A stretch of DNA of 37,134 nt from assembly GCA_021777285.1 (NCBI GenBank), contig JAJYDR010000009.1, positions 1 to 37,134 of the forward strand, read 5' to 3'. The stretch comes from Actinomycetes bacterium. Its GTDB lineage: Bacteria > Actinomycetota > Acidimicrobiia > Acidimicrobiales > RAAP-2. A model generated the notes under the pieces. The model saw only the letters and a list, made by a program, of their open reading frames with translations. It was not told the DNA's origin and searched no databases. This document shows positions 1-8,977 of this stretch, piece after piece (positions within the stretch are counted from its first letter, which is position 1; each line of letters opens with the position of its first letter). Both the position numbers and the translations under genes were made by a program.

Positions 1-148
1 GAACAGACGTCATGCCACTGAATGTTGTGATTCAACGGGTGTGTGAACAACTTCTGCAGTGTCACACGGTGGTGGTGGTCCAACTTGCTCAGCATTACTG
101 ACCCCCTTCGACGTCCGATGGCCGGACCTCAAATTCATGGTCGCGCAC

Positions 149-1363
149 CTAGGGGTGGATGTCAAGTAGTGCGACGAGCTCGACGTGTTCCGTCATCGGG
201 AAAAGGTCGAGGATCTCCATATGGGACACCGAAAACCCACCGGATAAGAAGACCTTAAGATCACGCGCGAACGTCGCCGCGTCACACGACACGTAGACGA
301 CCCTGCGTGGCCGGCGCTCGACGATGGCCGCGGCCACCCCCTTGGCCAGTCCGGCGCGGGGCGGGTCGACGACGACGACGTCGCCCGCTCCGATCAGGTT
401 GCGCACGGAGTCGGCGGTGACCATCGCCTCGCGAATGCGCAGCCCGCCGTGGCCGGCACCGTTTTCGCGGGCATCACGCACGGCGTGGGGCGACGTCTCG
501 ACGCCAACGACCCGTCCGGCGGGCCCCACGACCGATGCGAGCGCGACCGCGAAGAGCCCGACGCCGCAGTACAAGTCGACCACTCGGTCGCCTCGTTCGA
601 CGCCCGCCAGCGCGGTCACCCGATCCAAGAGCATGGACGGCGCGTCGACGTGGGACTGCCAGAACGATTGGGGTGAGATGTTGTAGTGCGTCTCGCCCAC
701 CAAGACGCGCGACACCGGCGCCGGGTCGATACGTCGTCCTCGCAGATCGCAGACCTCGTAGCGCACGGAGCGCCCGACGAGGCGCTTCACCACCGCAAAC
801 GGCGGCGCGTCGCCGATGGCGCGTAACTCGACCTCATTGGCCCGAGTCCACGAGGTCGCAAAGGCTTCGTCAACTCGCGGATCCACCAGCCAGCAGGGAT
901 TCACCGTCACCAAATCGTGCGACCGGCTAGCCCGCAGGGCGAGTTGGCCCGCGTCATCCACCGCGCAGCGCAGCCGTGTGCGACTGCCTCGGGGTGGCGA
1001 GGGCGCGTGCACGAGCGAGGGCGCGCCGTCGTACCCGGCAATCCGCCGCAGCTGTTCGGCCACGATCGCCTCTTTCCACGACGTCTGACCCGCGGAGGAC
1101 GCGTGCTGGAGATCGCAGCCGCCGCACCCTCCGGCGCCCGAGAACCGGCACGGCGCCGCGACGCGGTCGGTGCTCGGCTCGATGACCCGTCGCAGGGATG
1201 CGCGCGCGAATGACGACGTGCGCTGCTCGATCGACACGTCGACGAGCTCGCCGGGCAGCGTGTCGCGCACGAATACGACGAGGCCGTCGCCGAGCCGACC
1301 GACGCCCCCGCCCGTCGCGGGTCGCTCGATACGGACTAGCTCATGGGCGGCGGGGTCGGACAC
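149..1363 (-). CDS. TrmA/RlmD-family 23S rRNA or tRNA m5U methyltransferase
   Basis: This is a SAM-dependent uracil-C5 RNA methyltransferase of 404 aa, starting at GTG 1363. The N-terminal part (about residues 10-60) is TRAM-like and should bind RNA. A 4Fe-4S ligand set is visible as Cys72, Cys80, Cys83 and Cys157. The methyltransferase domain shows the SAM loop VDLYCGVG (262-269), VDPPRAGL (332-339), the catalytic cysteine Cys360 in SCDAATFARDL, and the C-terminal general-base region DLFPMTEHVE. These are the hallmarks of the RumA/TrmA family. Whether the target is 23S rRNA or tRNA cannot be decided from sequence alone. The iron-sulfur cluster favours the RlmD/RlmC side. The next gene on the strand is separated by about 80 bp, so it may be transcribed alone. 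Confidence 0.92.
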   Translation of the reverse strand: MSDPAAHELVRIERPATGGGVGRLGDGLVVFVRDTLPGELVDVSIEQRTSSFARASLRRVIEPSTDRVAAPCRFSGAGGCGGCDLQHASSAGQTSWKEAIVAEQLRRIAGYDGAPSLVHAPSPPRGSRTRLRCAVDDAGQLALRASRSHDLVTVNPCWLVDPRVDEAFATSWTRANEVELRAIGDAPPFAVVKRLVGRSVRYEVCDLRGRRIDPAPVSRVLVGETHYNISPQSFWQSHVDAPSMLLDRVTALAGVERGDRVVDLYCGVGLFAVALASVVGPAGRVVGVETSPHAVRDARENGAGHGGLRIREAMVTADSVRNLIGAGDVVVVDPPRAGLAKGVAAAIVERRPRRVVYVSCDAATFARDLKVFLSGGFSVSHMEILDLFPMTEHVELVALLDIHP

Positions 1364-1440
1364 CGCCGTATCCTACCGAGGCCACCGCCGCGGCCACCCT
1401 GACGCGACGCGCTGCGCCCACGGTGGTCGTCGGTGCGGTG

Positions 1441-2154
1441 TCAGCGTGCCGATTCGGAGGACGGATTCGGGTCGAAGGACCGCGCGTGCTCGAGAAAGGC
1501 GTCCACGAGTGCTCGGGCCCGCTCGCGCGCCTGGGGTTCTTCGTGACGGGTCTGCTCGATGAGTTCCGTCGGGTCGTAGCCCAGGGATCGCGCGTCATCG
1601 CCACCCGCCTCGAACCAGTCGCGCAGTTGGTCCGCATCCAGCTCGGGATGGAACTGCACGCCGACGTGTCGACCGATGGCGAACGCCTGCACGCACCGAC
1701 TCGAGGTGGCCCACGTCGTCGCCGCGTCAGGCAGCCTGCACACGTCAAAGTGGTACTCGAACCACGGACCCGGCGCGATCGGCGAGTCGGCGGTCGGCGT
1801 GACGGTGTACCAGCCAATCTCGGGGTCGTCGCCGGGCTCGACCACACCGCCAAAGGACCGACAGAGCGCCTGCGCGCCAAAGCAGATGCCCAGGACCGGG
1901 ATGGCCGCTCGGTCGGCCTGCTCGATGAGCGCCAACTCGCGGGCGAACCAGGCTCGCTCAACCTCGGCGTCATAGACGGCCGAGCTCGATCCAAGGATCA
2001 CGACCACGTTGACGCCGTCCAGCGATGGCGTGGGGCTCGTCGCCGTGAAGAGAACAACTTCCAGGTCGAAGCCGCGCGCCGCGAGCGCATCAGCGACGAG
2101 ACCGGGGCCGTCTTCGCGGTGGTGGCGCAGGACGAGGGCGCGACGTTGCGTCAC
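1441..2154 (-). CDS. class I glutamine amidotransferase-like protein (GuaA-type)
   Basis: This 237 aa protein is a stand-alone type 1 glutamine amidotransferase domain. The nucleophile elbow is GICFGAQAL with Cys91, and the His169/Glu171 pair lies in VGVQFHPEL, completing the Cys-His-Glu triad. The reading frame stays open upstream to 2406, but that extension is arginine/serine-rich low-complexity sequence antisense to DUF3039. I therefore place the start at GTG 2154, just before RRALVLRHH, 28 bp after the DUF3039 stop. Family members include GMP-synthase-like amidotransferases and gamma-glutamyl hydrolases, and the substrate is unknown. It probably shares a transcript with the DUF3039 gene. 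Confidence 0.85.
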   Translation of the reverse strand: MTQRRALVLRHHREDGPGLVADALAARGFDLEVVLFTATSPTPSLDGVNVVVILGSSSAVYDAEVERAWFARELALIEQADRAAIPVLGICFGAQALCRSFGGVVEPGDDPEIGWYTVTPTADSPIAPGPWFEYHFDVCRLPDAATTWATSSRCVQAFAIGRHVGVQFHPELDADQLRDWFEAGGDDARSLGYDPTELIEQTRHEEPQARERARALVDAFLEHARSFDPNPSSESAR

Positions 2155-2182
2155 CGTGGCCCACCCGGGCGTACGGGCGCCA

Positions 2183-2461
2183 TCACGACGTTGGCGACCA
2201 TCCAAGCGTGGCGGCGATCTCCTTGCACGTCGGACAGATCGGGTACTTCTTCGGGTCGCGGCCCGGCACCCAGACCTTGCCGCAGAGCGCCCGCACGGGC
2301 GTCGCGTTGATGATGCCCTCGACAACCGAGTTCCCGATCGGGACGAATTCGCCGCCCTCGGGCGTGTAGCCCTCGAGGACCAGGTGGGCGAACCGGTCGT
2401 GGTCACCGTCGTCGGTGACGACGGTGGTCGATTCGCGGAGTTCGGCTTCAGTACTGCTCAC
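2183..2461 (-). CDS. DUF3039 family protein
   Basis: This is a 92 aa protein of the actinobacterial DUF3039 family, recognised by the C-terminal block RALCGKVWVPGRDPKKYP followed by ICPTCKEI. One Cys in ALCGK and two in CPTC could make a small metal site. The function of the family is not known. It is divergent from the small gene at 2505, leaving a 43 bp shared upstream region, and it lies just ahead of the amidotransferase on the same strand. Confidence 0.88.
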   Translation of the reverse strand: MSSTEAELRESTTVVTDDGDHDRFAHLVLEGYTPEGGEFVPIGNSVVEGIINATPVRALCGKVWVPGRDPKKYPICPTCKEIAATLGWSPTS

Positions 2462-2504
2462 GGATACGTATGTTACTGACCGTCGTCGCTAACCTCGTAG
2501 CGTC

Positions 2505-2720
2505 ATGCCGCGACGCCGACGACGACCGTCTACCCGACCCCTGGGGCGCGTCGCGTCCCATTTCACGCGCGACGGGACGCCCAAACAGCCCTACCGCACG
2601 CAGGCGGAGGCGCAGAGCGCTGCGCAACTGGCCTGGACCCTCAACGGGGTCGACCTCAACTCGTATCGATGCGACTACTGCTTCCAGTGGCATATCGGGC
2701 GCCGATTTCGCGGGGATTAG
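2505..2720 (+). CDS. small basic protein with CxxC-x3-H motif
   Basis: This is a 71 aa, strongly basic protein beginning with an Arg-rich stretch (residues 2-7). The C-terminus YRCDYCFQWHIG contains Cys56, Cys59 and His63, a half zinc-knuckle pattern common in small actinobacterial proteins of unknown role. It starts at ATG 2505, with no strong Shine-Dalgarno, in a spacer shared with the divergent DUF3039 gene. I do not recognise a function. Nucleic-acid binding is only a guess from charge and the Cys/His motif. Confidence 0.6.
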   Translation: MPRRRRRPSTRPLGRVASHFTRDGTPKQPYRTQAEAQSAAQLAWTLNGVDLNSYRCDYCFQWHIGRRFRGD

Positions 2721-2774
2721 CGTCGTCGGTGGAAACCGGGCAATATGGATGGACGCGACAGGGAAAGGTTCACC

Positions 2775-3011
2775 ATGGCGGTTCAGGCCTACATCTTGAT
2801 TCAGTCCGAAATCGGCTCCAGTGAGAACGTCGTCACGGCGACTCGGGCCGTGCCGGGCGTTATCGAGTCTTTCGAAGTGACCGGTCCCTACGACGTCATC
2901 GTGCGGTGCGAGGCCGAGAGCGTCGATGACCTCGGCAAGTTCATCGTGGGCGCGATCCAGCGCGTACCGGGGATCACGCGCACCCTCACGTGCCCCGTGG
3001 TGAACATCTAG
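2775..3011 (+). CDS. stand-alone Lrp/AsnC ligand-binding (RAM) domain protein
   Basis: This 78 aa protein consists only of the ligand-binding/oligomerisation domain of Lrp/AsnC regulators and has no helix-turn-helix. It starts AVQAYILIQSE, continues with the VPGVIESFEVTGPYDVIV core typical of the fold, and ends TRTLTCPVVNI. The start is ATG 2775 because a good Shine-Dalgarno (GGGAAAGG, 2761-2768) sits just upstream; the in-frame codon at 2745 would bury it. Such proteins form amino-acid-binding rings or modulate full-length Lrp proteins. The ligand here is unknown. Confidence 0.88.
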   Translation: MAVQAYILIQSEIGSSENVVTATRAVPGVIESFEVTGPYDVIVRCEAESVDDLGKFIVGAIQRVPGITRTLTCPVVNI

Positions 3012-3113
3012 CCGACCGGACCGCCGTGACGCCGCGGCGTCGCGAACGCCCATCAGCACGCTGAACCTGCATCGATCGGGTCTCGCGGCGACCTCCACGC
3101 GGCACGCCGCGGC

Positions 3114-4283
3114 TCATTCGGTGGTTTCGTCTGTCGCGGGAGCCGTCGGCGCGCCGAAAGCACCCGCCGAGCGGAATGCCTCGACGTCGGCGCTCGCCAT
3201 GCCCCATCGAGCTAAACCCGCACGGGTACCCGACCCCGCCAGTCCCGGTGGGTCGCCGATCGCCCCGGGGGTCTTCGAGAATCGCGGTGCGGGAGCGGGC
3301 TGCACGGTGCCGTCAACCTCGAACACGGCTCGCGCCACGTTGAGCGGATGCTCGGCCGCCTCGCGGGGCGAAAGGACGGGCGTCACGCACGCGTCAGTGT
3401 CGACGAAGATCGCCTCCCACTCATCGCGGGTCTTGGTGGCGAAAACGGCCGCCAGCCGCTCCTTGACGCTCGGCCACGACTCGCGATCCATTTGGGCCGG
3501 CAAGGTCGAGGGGTCCAGCGCCAGTCCCCGTAGCAGTTCGGCGTAGAACTGGGGCTCGATCGCGCCAACAGCGACGTAGCGGTGGTCACCGGTCTCGTAC
3601 ACCTCATAGAACGGGGCACCGGTGTCGAGGATGTTCGCGCCACGCTCTTCGGTCCAGTAGCCCAGATTCTCAAAGGCGTGGGTCATGGTCATCATCGATG
3701 CCGTGCCATCGACCATGGAGGCGTCGACCACCTGACCCTCGCCAGTGGCTTGGGCGTGCAGAACGGCGGCCAGCACACCAAAGAGCAGGAACATCGAGCC
3801 GCCGCCGAAGTCGCCCACCAGGTTGAGGGGCGGCACCGGTCGCTCGCCCGATCGTCCGATGGGCCACAGCGCGCCTGACAGGGCGATGTAGTTGATGTCG
3901 TGGCCCGCGCGCCCGGCTAACCGGCCCTCCTGCCCGTAACCCGTGATCCGTCCGTAGACGAGCCGCGGATTGCGCTCAGCGACGTCCGATGGCCCGACGC
4001 CGAGACGCTCCGCGACGCCGGGGCGGAACCCCTCGATCAGCACGTCGGCCTGCTCGCTCAATCGAAGCACGAGCTGGCGCCCGGCTTCGCACTTCAGGTC
4101 CACCGCTACCGACGGGCGAGACCGGGCGAGCAGGTCCCAGGTGAAGGCGTCCTTGGCGTCGATGTCGCCACGCTCGAGTCGCAGGACGTCGGCGCCGAGG
4201 TCGGCGAGCAGCATGCAGGCGTACGGGCCCGGGCCAATGCCGGCCAGTTCCAGGACCTTCAGACCGGTGAGCGGACCCGTCAC
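3114..4283 (-). CDS. mcr: alpha-methylacyl-CoA racemase (CoA-transferase family III)
   Basis: This 389 aa protein epimerises 2-methylacyl-CoA thioesters, needed to beta-oxidise methyl-branched acids and sterol side chains. The catalytic residues of the Mycobacterium tuberculosis enzyme (His126, Asp156, Glu241) correspond here to His128 in AGHDINYIAL, Asp158 in NLVGDFGGGS and Glu243 in GAIEPQFYA, with the spacing kept. This makes racemase more likely than a CaiB-type CoA transferase. The start is taken as GTG 4283 (TGPLTGLKVLEL). An upstream in-frame codon at 4316 adds 11 residues without support. It is divergent from glpD, with about 80 bp between the starts. Confidence 0.9.
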   Translation of the reverse strand: MTGPLTGLKVLELAGIGPGPYACMLLADLGADVLRLERGDIDAKDAFTWDLLARSRPSVAVDLKCEAGRQLVLRLSEQADVLIEGFRPGVAERLGVGPSDVAERNPRLVYGRITGYGQEGRLAGRAGHDINYIALSGALWPIGRSGERPVPPLNLVGDFGGGSMFLLFGVLAAVLHAQATGEGQVVDASMVDGTASMMTMTHAFENLGYWTEERGANILDTGAPFYEVYETGDHRYVAVGAIEPQFYAELLRGLALDPSTLPAQMDRESWPSVKERLAAVFATKTRDEWEAIFVDTDACVTPVLSPREAAEHPLNVARAVFEVDGTVQPAPAPRFSKTPGAIGDPPGLAGSGTRAGLARWGMASADVEAFRSAGAFGAPTAPATDETTE

Positions 4284-4362
4284 CGATTCGCCCCACCGCA
4301 CTCGAGGGATCCACATTCCACACCACGCAAGTTACTTCGTGCCCGTGTGACAACATGGCGCC

Positions 4363-6000
4363 ATGTCTTCTTTCACCCGCGCCGACGCCCTGCGCGCGAT
4401 GGCCTCCACGCACTACGACGTCGTGGTCATCGGTGCGGGCATGACCGGCGCGGGCGTGGCGCTCGATGCCGCGTCACGCGGGCTGCGCGTGGCCCTGATC
4501 GACAGCGGTGACATCGGGTCTGGCACGAGCTCCAAGTCCTCCAAGATGGTCCACGGTGGGCTGCGCTACCTCCAGCAGAAGGAGTTCCGACTCGTGCGCG
4601 AGAATCTTCGCGAGCGCCAGCGCCTGCTCGAAAACGCCCCCTTCCTCGTTCGCCCCCTCCCCTTCCTCATCCCGCTCTTTGGCTCAAACGGTGTCGCCGC
4701 CAAGGCCCTCGTCAAGGGCTACGCCACCGCGCTTCGCTTCTACGACTGGGCTGGCGGTTGGCGGATCGGCCACCGGTACCGCCGGATCGACCGCGACGAA
4801 GCGATCGGCTACCTCCCGACGCTTCGGGCCGATCGATTAGTGGCCGGATTCCTCTACTACGACGCGCGCGGTGACGACGCCCGCGTAGCCCTGTTGGCGG
4901 CGCGCACGGCGGCCCTGGACTACGGCGCCGACGTCGCGAACTACGTGCGAGCCGTCGCGATCGAGCGCGACGGCAACGGTCGCGTGCGCAACGTTGCCGC
5001 CCGTGACGAGCGTGCCGGCGAGGATCTCAAGTTCGCCGCGCGCTGTGTCGTCAACGCGACGGGCGTTTGGGCGGACCAGGTGATCGCTATGGCCGAGGGC
5101 ACCTCGTCGGCCATCATCACCCCGGCCAAGGGCGTCCACCTGTCGGTGCGCGCCGAGCGCCTGCCGGCGAACGTGGCCGCGGTCTTTGCCGTGCCCGACG
5201 ACCACCGGAGCATCTTCGTCGTGCCCTTCGAGGATGCGCCGTACACCTTCGTCGGTACGACCGACACCGCCTACGACGGCGACATCGACGACCCCCTCTG
5301 CGGACCGGACGACGTCGCCTATCTGCTGAAGGCGGTCAACGCCTCCACGGACTCGGACCTCACCGTCGAGGACGTCACCGGCGTCTGGGCGGGACTGCGC
5401 CCGCTGCTGGCGCCGCCCGCTGGCAAGACGCTCTCGCAACGCACGGCGGACCTCTCACGACGCCATCGCGTCATCGACACCGGTGACGGGGTCATCCACG
5501 TCACGGGCGGCAAGTGGACGACCTATCGACAGATGGCCCAGGACGCCGTCAACGCCGCCGGCCACTACGTCGGACGATCGCCCGTGCGGACCAAGCACCT
5601 CCGGTACCACGGCACCGGTCCGTGGCGTCCCACGACCGAGCTCGAAACCCACCTCTACCGTCGCTACGGACAGGACGCGCTGGTCATCCTGGCGATGATC
5701 AGTCACGACCCCACGATGGCCGACACGCCGATCGCCAACCAGCCCTACGTGCTCGCCGAATTCCGCTACAGCGCCCAGTTCGAGATGGCCCAGTCGCTCG
5801 TCGACCTGTTGACGCGGCGAACGCGCGCGCACCTGCACGACGCGCGCGCGGCGCTCGCCGCTGCACCCCGGATCGCCGCGGCCGTCGCCGCCGACTTCAA
5901 CTGGAGCGACGACGAGACTCAGCGCCAGATCGCCGCGTACGCCGATCTCGTAGCGCGCGAGCTGAGCGCCGCTGGACTCACCGTCAGACCGGCGCCGTGA
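4363..6000 (+). CDS. glpD: aerobic FAD-dependent glycerol-3-phosphate dehydrogenase
   Basis: This 545 aa flavoprotein oxidises sn-glycerol 3-phosphate to DHAP and passes electrons to quinone at the membrane. The FAD dinucleotide fold is VVVIGAGMTGAG (20-31), followed by the GlpD signature region IGSGTSSKSSKMVHGGLRYL (51-70). The C-terminal third (about 400-545) corresponds to the GlpD helical cap, and the length fits the family. It is the first gene of a plus-strand operon. Its TGA (5998-6000) overlaps the GTG of the next gene (5997), so translation is probably coupled. The other two genes (alkyl-DHAP-synthase-like flavoprotein, glycerol-kinase-like) act on the same C3 node. Confidence 0.95.
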   Translation: MSSFTRADALRAMASTHYDVVVIGAGMTGAGVALDAASRGLRVALIDSGDIGSGTSSKSSKMVHGGLRYLQQKEFRLVRENLRERQRLLENAPFLVRPLPFLIPLFGSNGVAAKALVKGYATALRFYDWAGGWRIGHRYRRIDRDEAIGYLPTLRADRLVAGFLYYDARGDDARVALLAARTAALDYGADVANYVRAVAIERDGNGRVRNVAARDERAGEDLKFAARCVVNATGVWADQVIAMAEGTSSAIITPAKGVHLSVRAERLPANVAAVFAVPDDHRSIFVVPFEDAPYTFVGTTDTAYDGDIDDPLCGPDDVAYLLKAVNASTDSDLTVEDVTGVWAGLRPLLAPPAGKTLSQRTADLSRRHRVIDTGDGVIHVTGGKWTTYRQMAQDAVNAAGHYVGRSPVRTKHLRYHGTGPWRPTTELETHLYRRYGQDALVILAMISHDPTMADTPIANQPYVLAEFRYSAQFEMAQSLVDLLTRRTRAHLHDARAALAAAPRIAAAVAADFNWSDDETQRQIAAYADLVARELSAAGLTVRPAP

Positions 6001-7445
6001 CCCGTCCCACCCCTCCCGAGGCCTATCCGCCCGGGACCGTTGACGCAGCACCGCAGCCCGTCGACGACGAGGCGCTGCGCGCCTTCGCCGAGGTCGGCGT
6101 GCCCTTCAGCGTCGATCCTCACGAGCGGGCCGAGCACGGACGAGACTGGTGGCCCCTCTCCCTCGCGACGACCCACGACGGCGTCGTGCCCCACTGGCCC
6201 GGCGTGGTCGTCGCCCCGCGCTCCACGGCCGAAGTCCGAGACGCGATCCGCGTCGCAGCGCGACACGGGCTCGCCGTTACCGCCCAGGGCGGCCGGTCGG
6301 GCGTCCTGGGTGGCGCCGTGGCGCCCACCGGCGGTGTCGCCCTCGATCTCACGGGTCTCGACCGGATACTCGACCTCGATCTGGTATCGGGCACCGTCAC
6401 ACTCGAGGCCGGTGTCTTCGGCCCGGATCTCGAGCGCGCCATCAATGCCGAGGGCTTCACGGTCGGGCACTTTCCCCAGTCCTTCGAGCTCGCCACCGTC
6501 GGCGGCTGGCTCGCCAGCCGCGGGGCCGGCCAGTTCTCGAATCGGTACGGCAAGATCGAGGACATCGTGCGGGGGCTCACCGTGGTGCTCGCATCCGGGG
6601 ACGTCGTCACCCTCGGGGGTCGCGGCCCCCGCCAGGCGGTCGGTCCGGACCTCGTCCAACTGTTCGTGGGGTCCGAAGGGTCCCTCGGCGTCATCACCGA
6701 AGCGACCCTCGTCATGCGGCCCCGGCCGACGTGCGAACGGCGGCTCGCCCTTCGGGTCGGGGACTTTGACACGGGCATGGCGCTGTGCCGGACGATCCTG
6801 CAACGCGACGCACACCCCGCGGTACTGCGCCTCTACGACGAGACCGAGTCGAGGCGGAACTTCGACGTCGACGGCTGCGCCCTCATCGTCCTGGACGAGG
6901 GCGAACCGATCATGGTGGAGGCCACCATGGCGGTCGTGCGTGAGGTCACGCGCGACGCCACGACCCTGGACGTCGGGGTAGTCGCGCGCTGGCTCGAGCA
7001 CCGCAATGACGTCAGCGCCCTCGCGCCACTCTGGGCGTCGCACGTCGTCGTCGACACGATCGAGGTGGCTGGTCCATGGTCGACCCTGACCGCCGTGCGC
7101 GAGGCGGCGCTCGACGCCCTACGTTCGCTTGAGCCAACCATCGTCGCCTCGGTGCACCAGTCCCACGCCTACGTCGACGGCGCCTGCCTGTACTTCACGT
7201 TCGCCGGTCAGCCGCCGGGCGACCCGCGCGACTACTACCGCGCCGCCTGGGACGCCGCGACGAACGCCGTGCTCGACCATGGCGGCTCGTTGAGCCATCA
7301 CCACGGCGTCGGAAGGAATCGCTCGCGCTTCGTACGCCGCGCCCTAGGCGATGGCTTTGACGTGCTACGTGACGTGAAGGACGCGCTGGACCCGACGGGC
7401 GTACTGAACCCCGGGGTGCTCGGACTCGGCGGTGAGCCGTGGTGA
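5997..7445 (+). CDS. FAD-binding oxidase, alkyl-DHAP synthase-like
   Basis: This 482 aa flavoprotein belongs to the FAD-linked oxidase family (PCMH-type FAD domain, then a C-terminal cap). The FAD domain runs from about residue 60, with VVVAPRSTAEVRDAIRVAA, then TAQGGRSGVLGG, and SEGSLGVITEATL near 225. The C-terminus has SHHHGVGRNRSRF and DPTGVLNPG. The His-rich SHHHGVG motif is characteristic of alkyldihydroxyacetonephosphate synthase, which swaps an acyl for an alkyl group on acyl-DHAP. Sitting between glpD and a glycerol kinase-like gene supports a DHAP-linked role. A glycolate/lactate-oxidase-type activity remains possible. The start at GTG 5997 overlaps the glpD stop; the upstream open frame is antisense-like filler. 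Confidence 0.85.
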   Translation: MTRPTPPEAYPPGTVDAAPQPVDDEALRAFAEVGVPFSVDPHERAEHGRDWWPLSLATTHDGVVPHWPGVVVAPRSTAEVRDAIRVAARHGLAVTAQGGRSGVLGGAVAPTGGVALDLTGLDRILDLDLVSGTVTLEAGVFGPDLERAINAEGFTVGHFPQSFELATVGGWLASRGAGQFSNRYGKIEDIVRGLTVVLASGDVVTLGGRGPRQAVGPDLVQLFVGSEGSLGVITEATLVMRPRPTCERRLALRVGDFDTGMALCRTILQRDAHPAVLRLYDETESRRNFDVDGCALIVLDEGEPIMVEATMAVVREVTRDATTLDVGVVARWLEHRNDVSALAPLWASHVVVDTIEVAGPWSTLTAVREAALDALRSLEPTIVASVHQSHAYVDGACLYFTFAGQPPGDPRDYYRAAWDAATNAVLDHGGSLSHHHGVGRNRSRFVRRALGDGFDVLRDVKDALDPTGVLNPGVLGLGGEPW

Positions 7446-8890
7446 GCGCCCTCGCGATCGACGTCGGAAGCTCGTCGGTGCGCACGGCCCTGGTCTCCGA
7501 CGCCGGCGTCGTGTCCCACGTCCACCAGCGGCGGCTCACGATCAGCTCGCCACAACCGGGCGAACTCGAGCTCGACGCCGCCGAAATCGGCCGGGCCGTG
7601 CTCGAACTGGCCGACCTGACCCTCGCCGACGGCGGACCGTGCGACGCGGTGGGCGTCACGAACCAGCGGGCCACGACCCTCGTCTTCGACCCGCTCACCG
7701 GTGCGCCGGTGGGTCCAACCCTCGGCTGGCAGGACCTTCGCACCGTACTCGACTGCCTCGTCCTGCAGGGCGAGGGTCTGCGCCTCGCGCCCAACCAGTC
7801 GGCCACCAAGGCGAAGTGGCTCGTCGCCAATGCTGCGCGCGACGCCCAGTCGCTGCGCTTCGCGACCATCGAGACGTGGATCGCCTGGCTGCTGAGCAGC
7901 GGTGCGAGCCACGTGACCGATCGCTCGAACGCCGCCATCACGGGCTTGGTGAACGTTGGCGTGGACCACTGGGATCCACGCGTCTTGGAACTGCTCGGAC
8001 TCGACCCCGCGATGATGCCGCGAATCGTGGACACGATTGGTGATCACGGCACCGCGAGCGCACTGCGCGGCGCCCCGCCGATCACCGTTCTCGTCGGTGA
8101 CCAGTCCGCGTCGATGTTCGGCCAATCCATCGTGCACTCAGGCGCCAAGATCACCTTTGGCACCGGCGCCATGCTCAACATGGTTCGTGGCTCGCAGGGA
8201 CCCGCCGCCATGACCCCGTACGACTCGGGGTGCTTTCCGATCGTCGTGCGTAGCCAGCGTGGGGCGGTCACGTGGGGCCTTGAGGGAATCGTGCTGTCGG
8301 CCGGCTCGGCGCTCGACTGGGCGCGCGACGAGTTCGGCATCATCGACGACGTCGCCGCCAGCGCATCGGTCGCCCGCTCGGTCAGCGGAACTGACGGCGT
8401 CTGGTTCGTCCCCGCGCTCGCGGGTCTCGGCACGCCCTACTGGGACTTCGGGGCTCGCGGGGGCTTCTTCGGGCTGACACGGGGTTCCTCACGGGCCCAC
8501 CTCGTGCGCGCCATCCTCGAGGGAGTCGCGCATCGCGGTGCCGATCTTGTTGACGCGGCCGAGCTCGAGACCCACACCACGATCGCCGAGATCCGCGTCG
8601 ACGGCGGCATGACGGCGAACGAGTTCCTCGTCCAGCACCTCGCCGACGTCACGGGCCGACCGGTCGCCGTCTCGTCCGAGCGCGAAGCGACCACACGAGG
8701 AGCGGGTCTCATGGCGCTGGTCGGCGCGGGTTTCCTCTCGGTGGACGACGTTGAGTCGCTCTGGCTCCCCACGGCCACGGTGGACCCCCGCCTGGGCGAC
8801 GACGAGCGCAACTCGGCACGTGCGCAGTGGCGCACGATGGTGGGACGGGCGGCCCAGACGATACCCGAGCTCAGCGCGGTGTCGTTCTAG
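7439..8890 (+). CDS. FGGY-family carbohydrate kinase, glycerol kinase-like
   Basis: This 483 aa protein belongs to the FGGY sugar/polyol kinase family and resembles glycerol kinase most. Recognisable blocks are AIDVGSSSVRTALV at the N-terminus, GVTNQRATT, LGWQDLRT, the phosphate-binding loop ITFGTGAMLNM, FVPALAGLGTPYWD, GFFGLTRGSSRAHLVRAILE and VDGGMTANEFLVQHLADVTG. These match GlpK motifs in order. Two GTG codons (7439 and 7442) both overlap the upstream stop (7443-7445). It presumably phosphorylates glycerol to feed GlpD encoded two genes upstream. Because it diverges from textbook GlpK at several positions, another small polyol cannot be excluded. Confidence 0.85.
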   Translation: MVSALAIDVGSSSVRTALVSDAGVVSHVHQRRLTISSPQPGELELDAAEIGRAVLELADLTLADGGPCDAVGVTNQRATTLVFDPLTGAPVGPTLGWQDLRTVLDCLVLQGEGLRLAPNQSATKAKWLVANAARDAQSLRFATIETWIAWLLSSGASHVTDRSNAAITGLVNVGVDHWDPRVLELLGLDPAMMPRIVDTIGDHGTASALRGAPPITVLVGDQSASMFGQSIVHSGAKITFGTGAMLNMVRGSQGPAAMTPYDSGCFPIVVRSQRGAVTWGLEGIVLSAGSALDWARDEFGIIDDVAASASVARSVSGTDGVWFVPALAGLGTPYWDFGARGGFFGLTRGSSRAHLVRAILEGVAHRGADLVDAAELETHTTIAEIRVDGGMTANEFLVQHLADVTGRPVAVSSEREATTRGAGLMALVGAGFLSVDDVESLWLPTATVDPRLGDDERNSARAQWRTMVGRAAQTIPELSAVSF

Positions 8891-8977
8891 GTCGCTGCAG
8901 CGTCGACGCACGGACGACGAACGGAACTCGCCGCGCCCTGAACGTGCGTGCCGTGCGCCGTGTGCCGCGAGCGGTGA

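Noticed and set aside
1..148. Short GTG repeats (ggtggtggtgg) near 68-78
   Set aside because: The run is too short and irregular to call a repeat or regulatory site.
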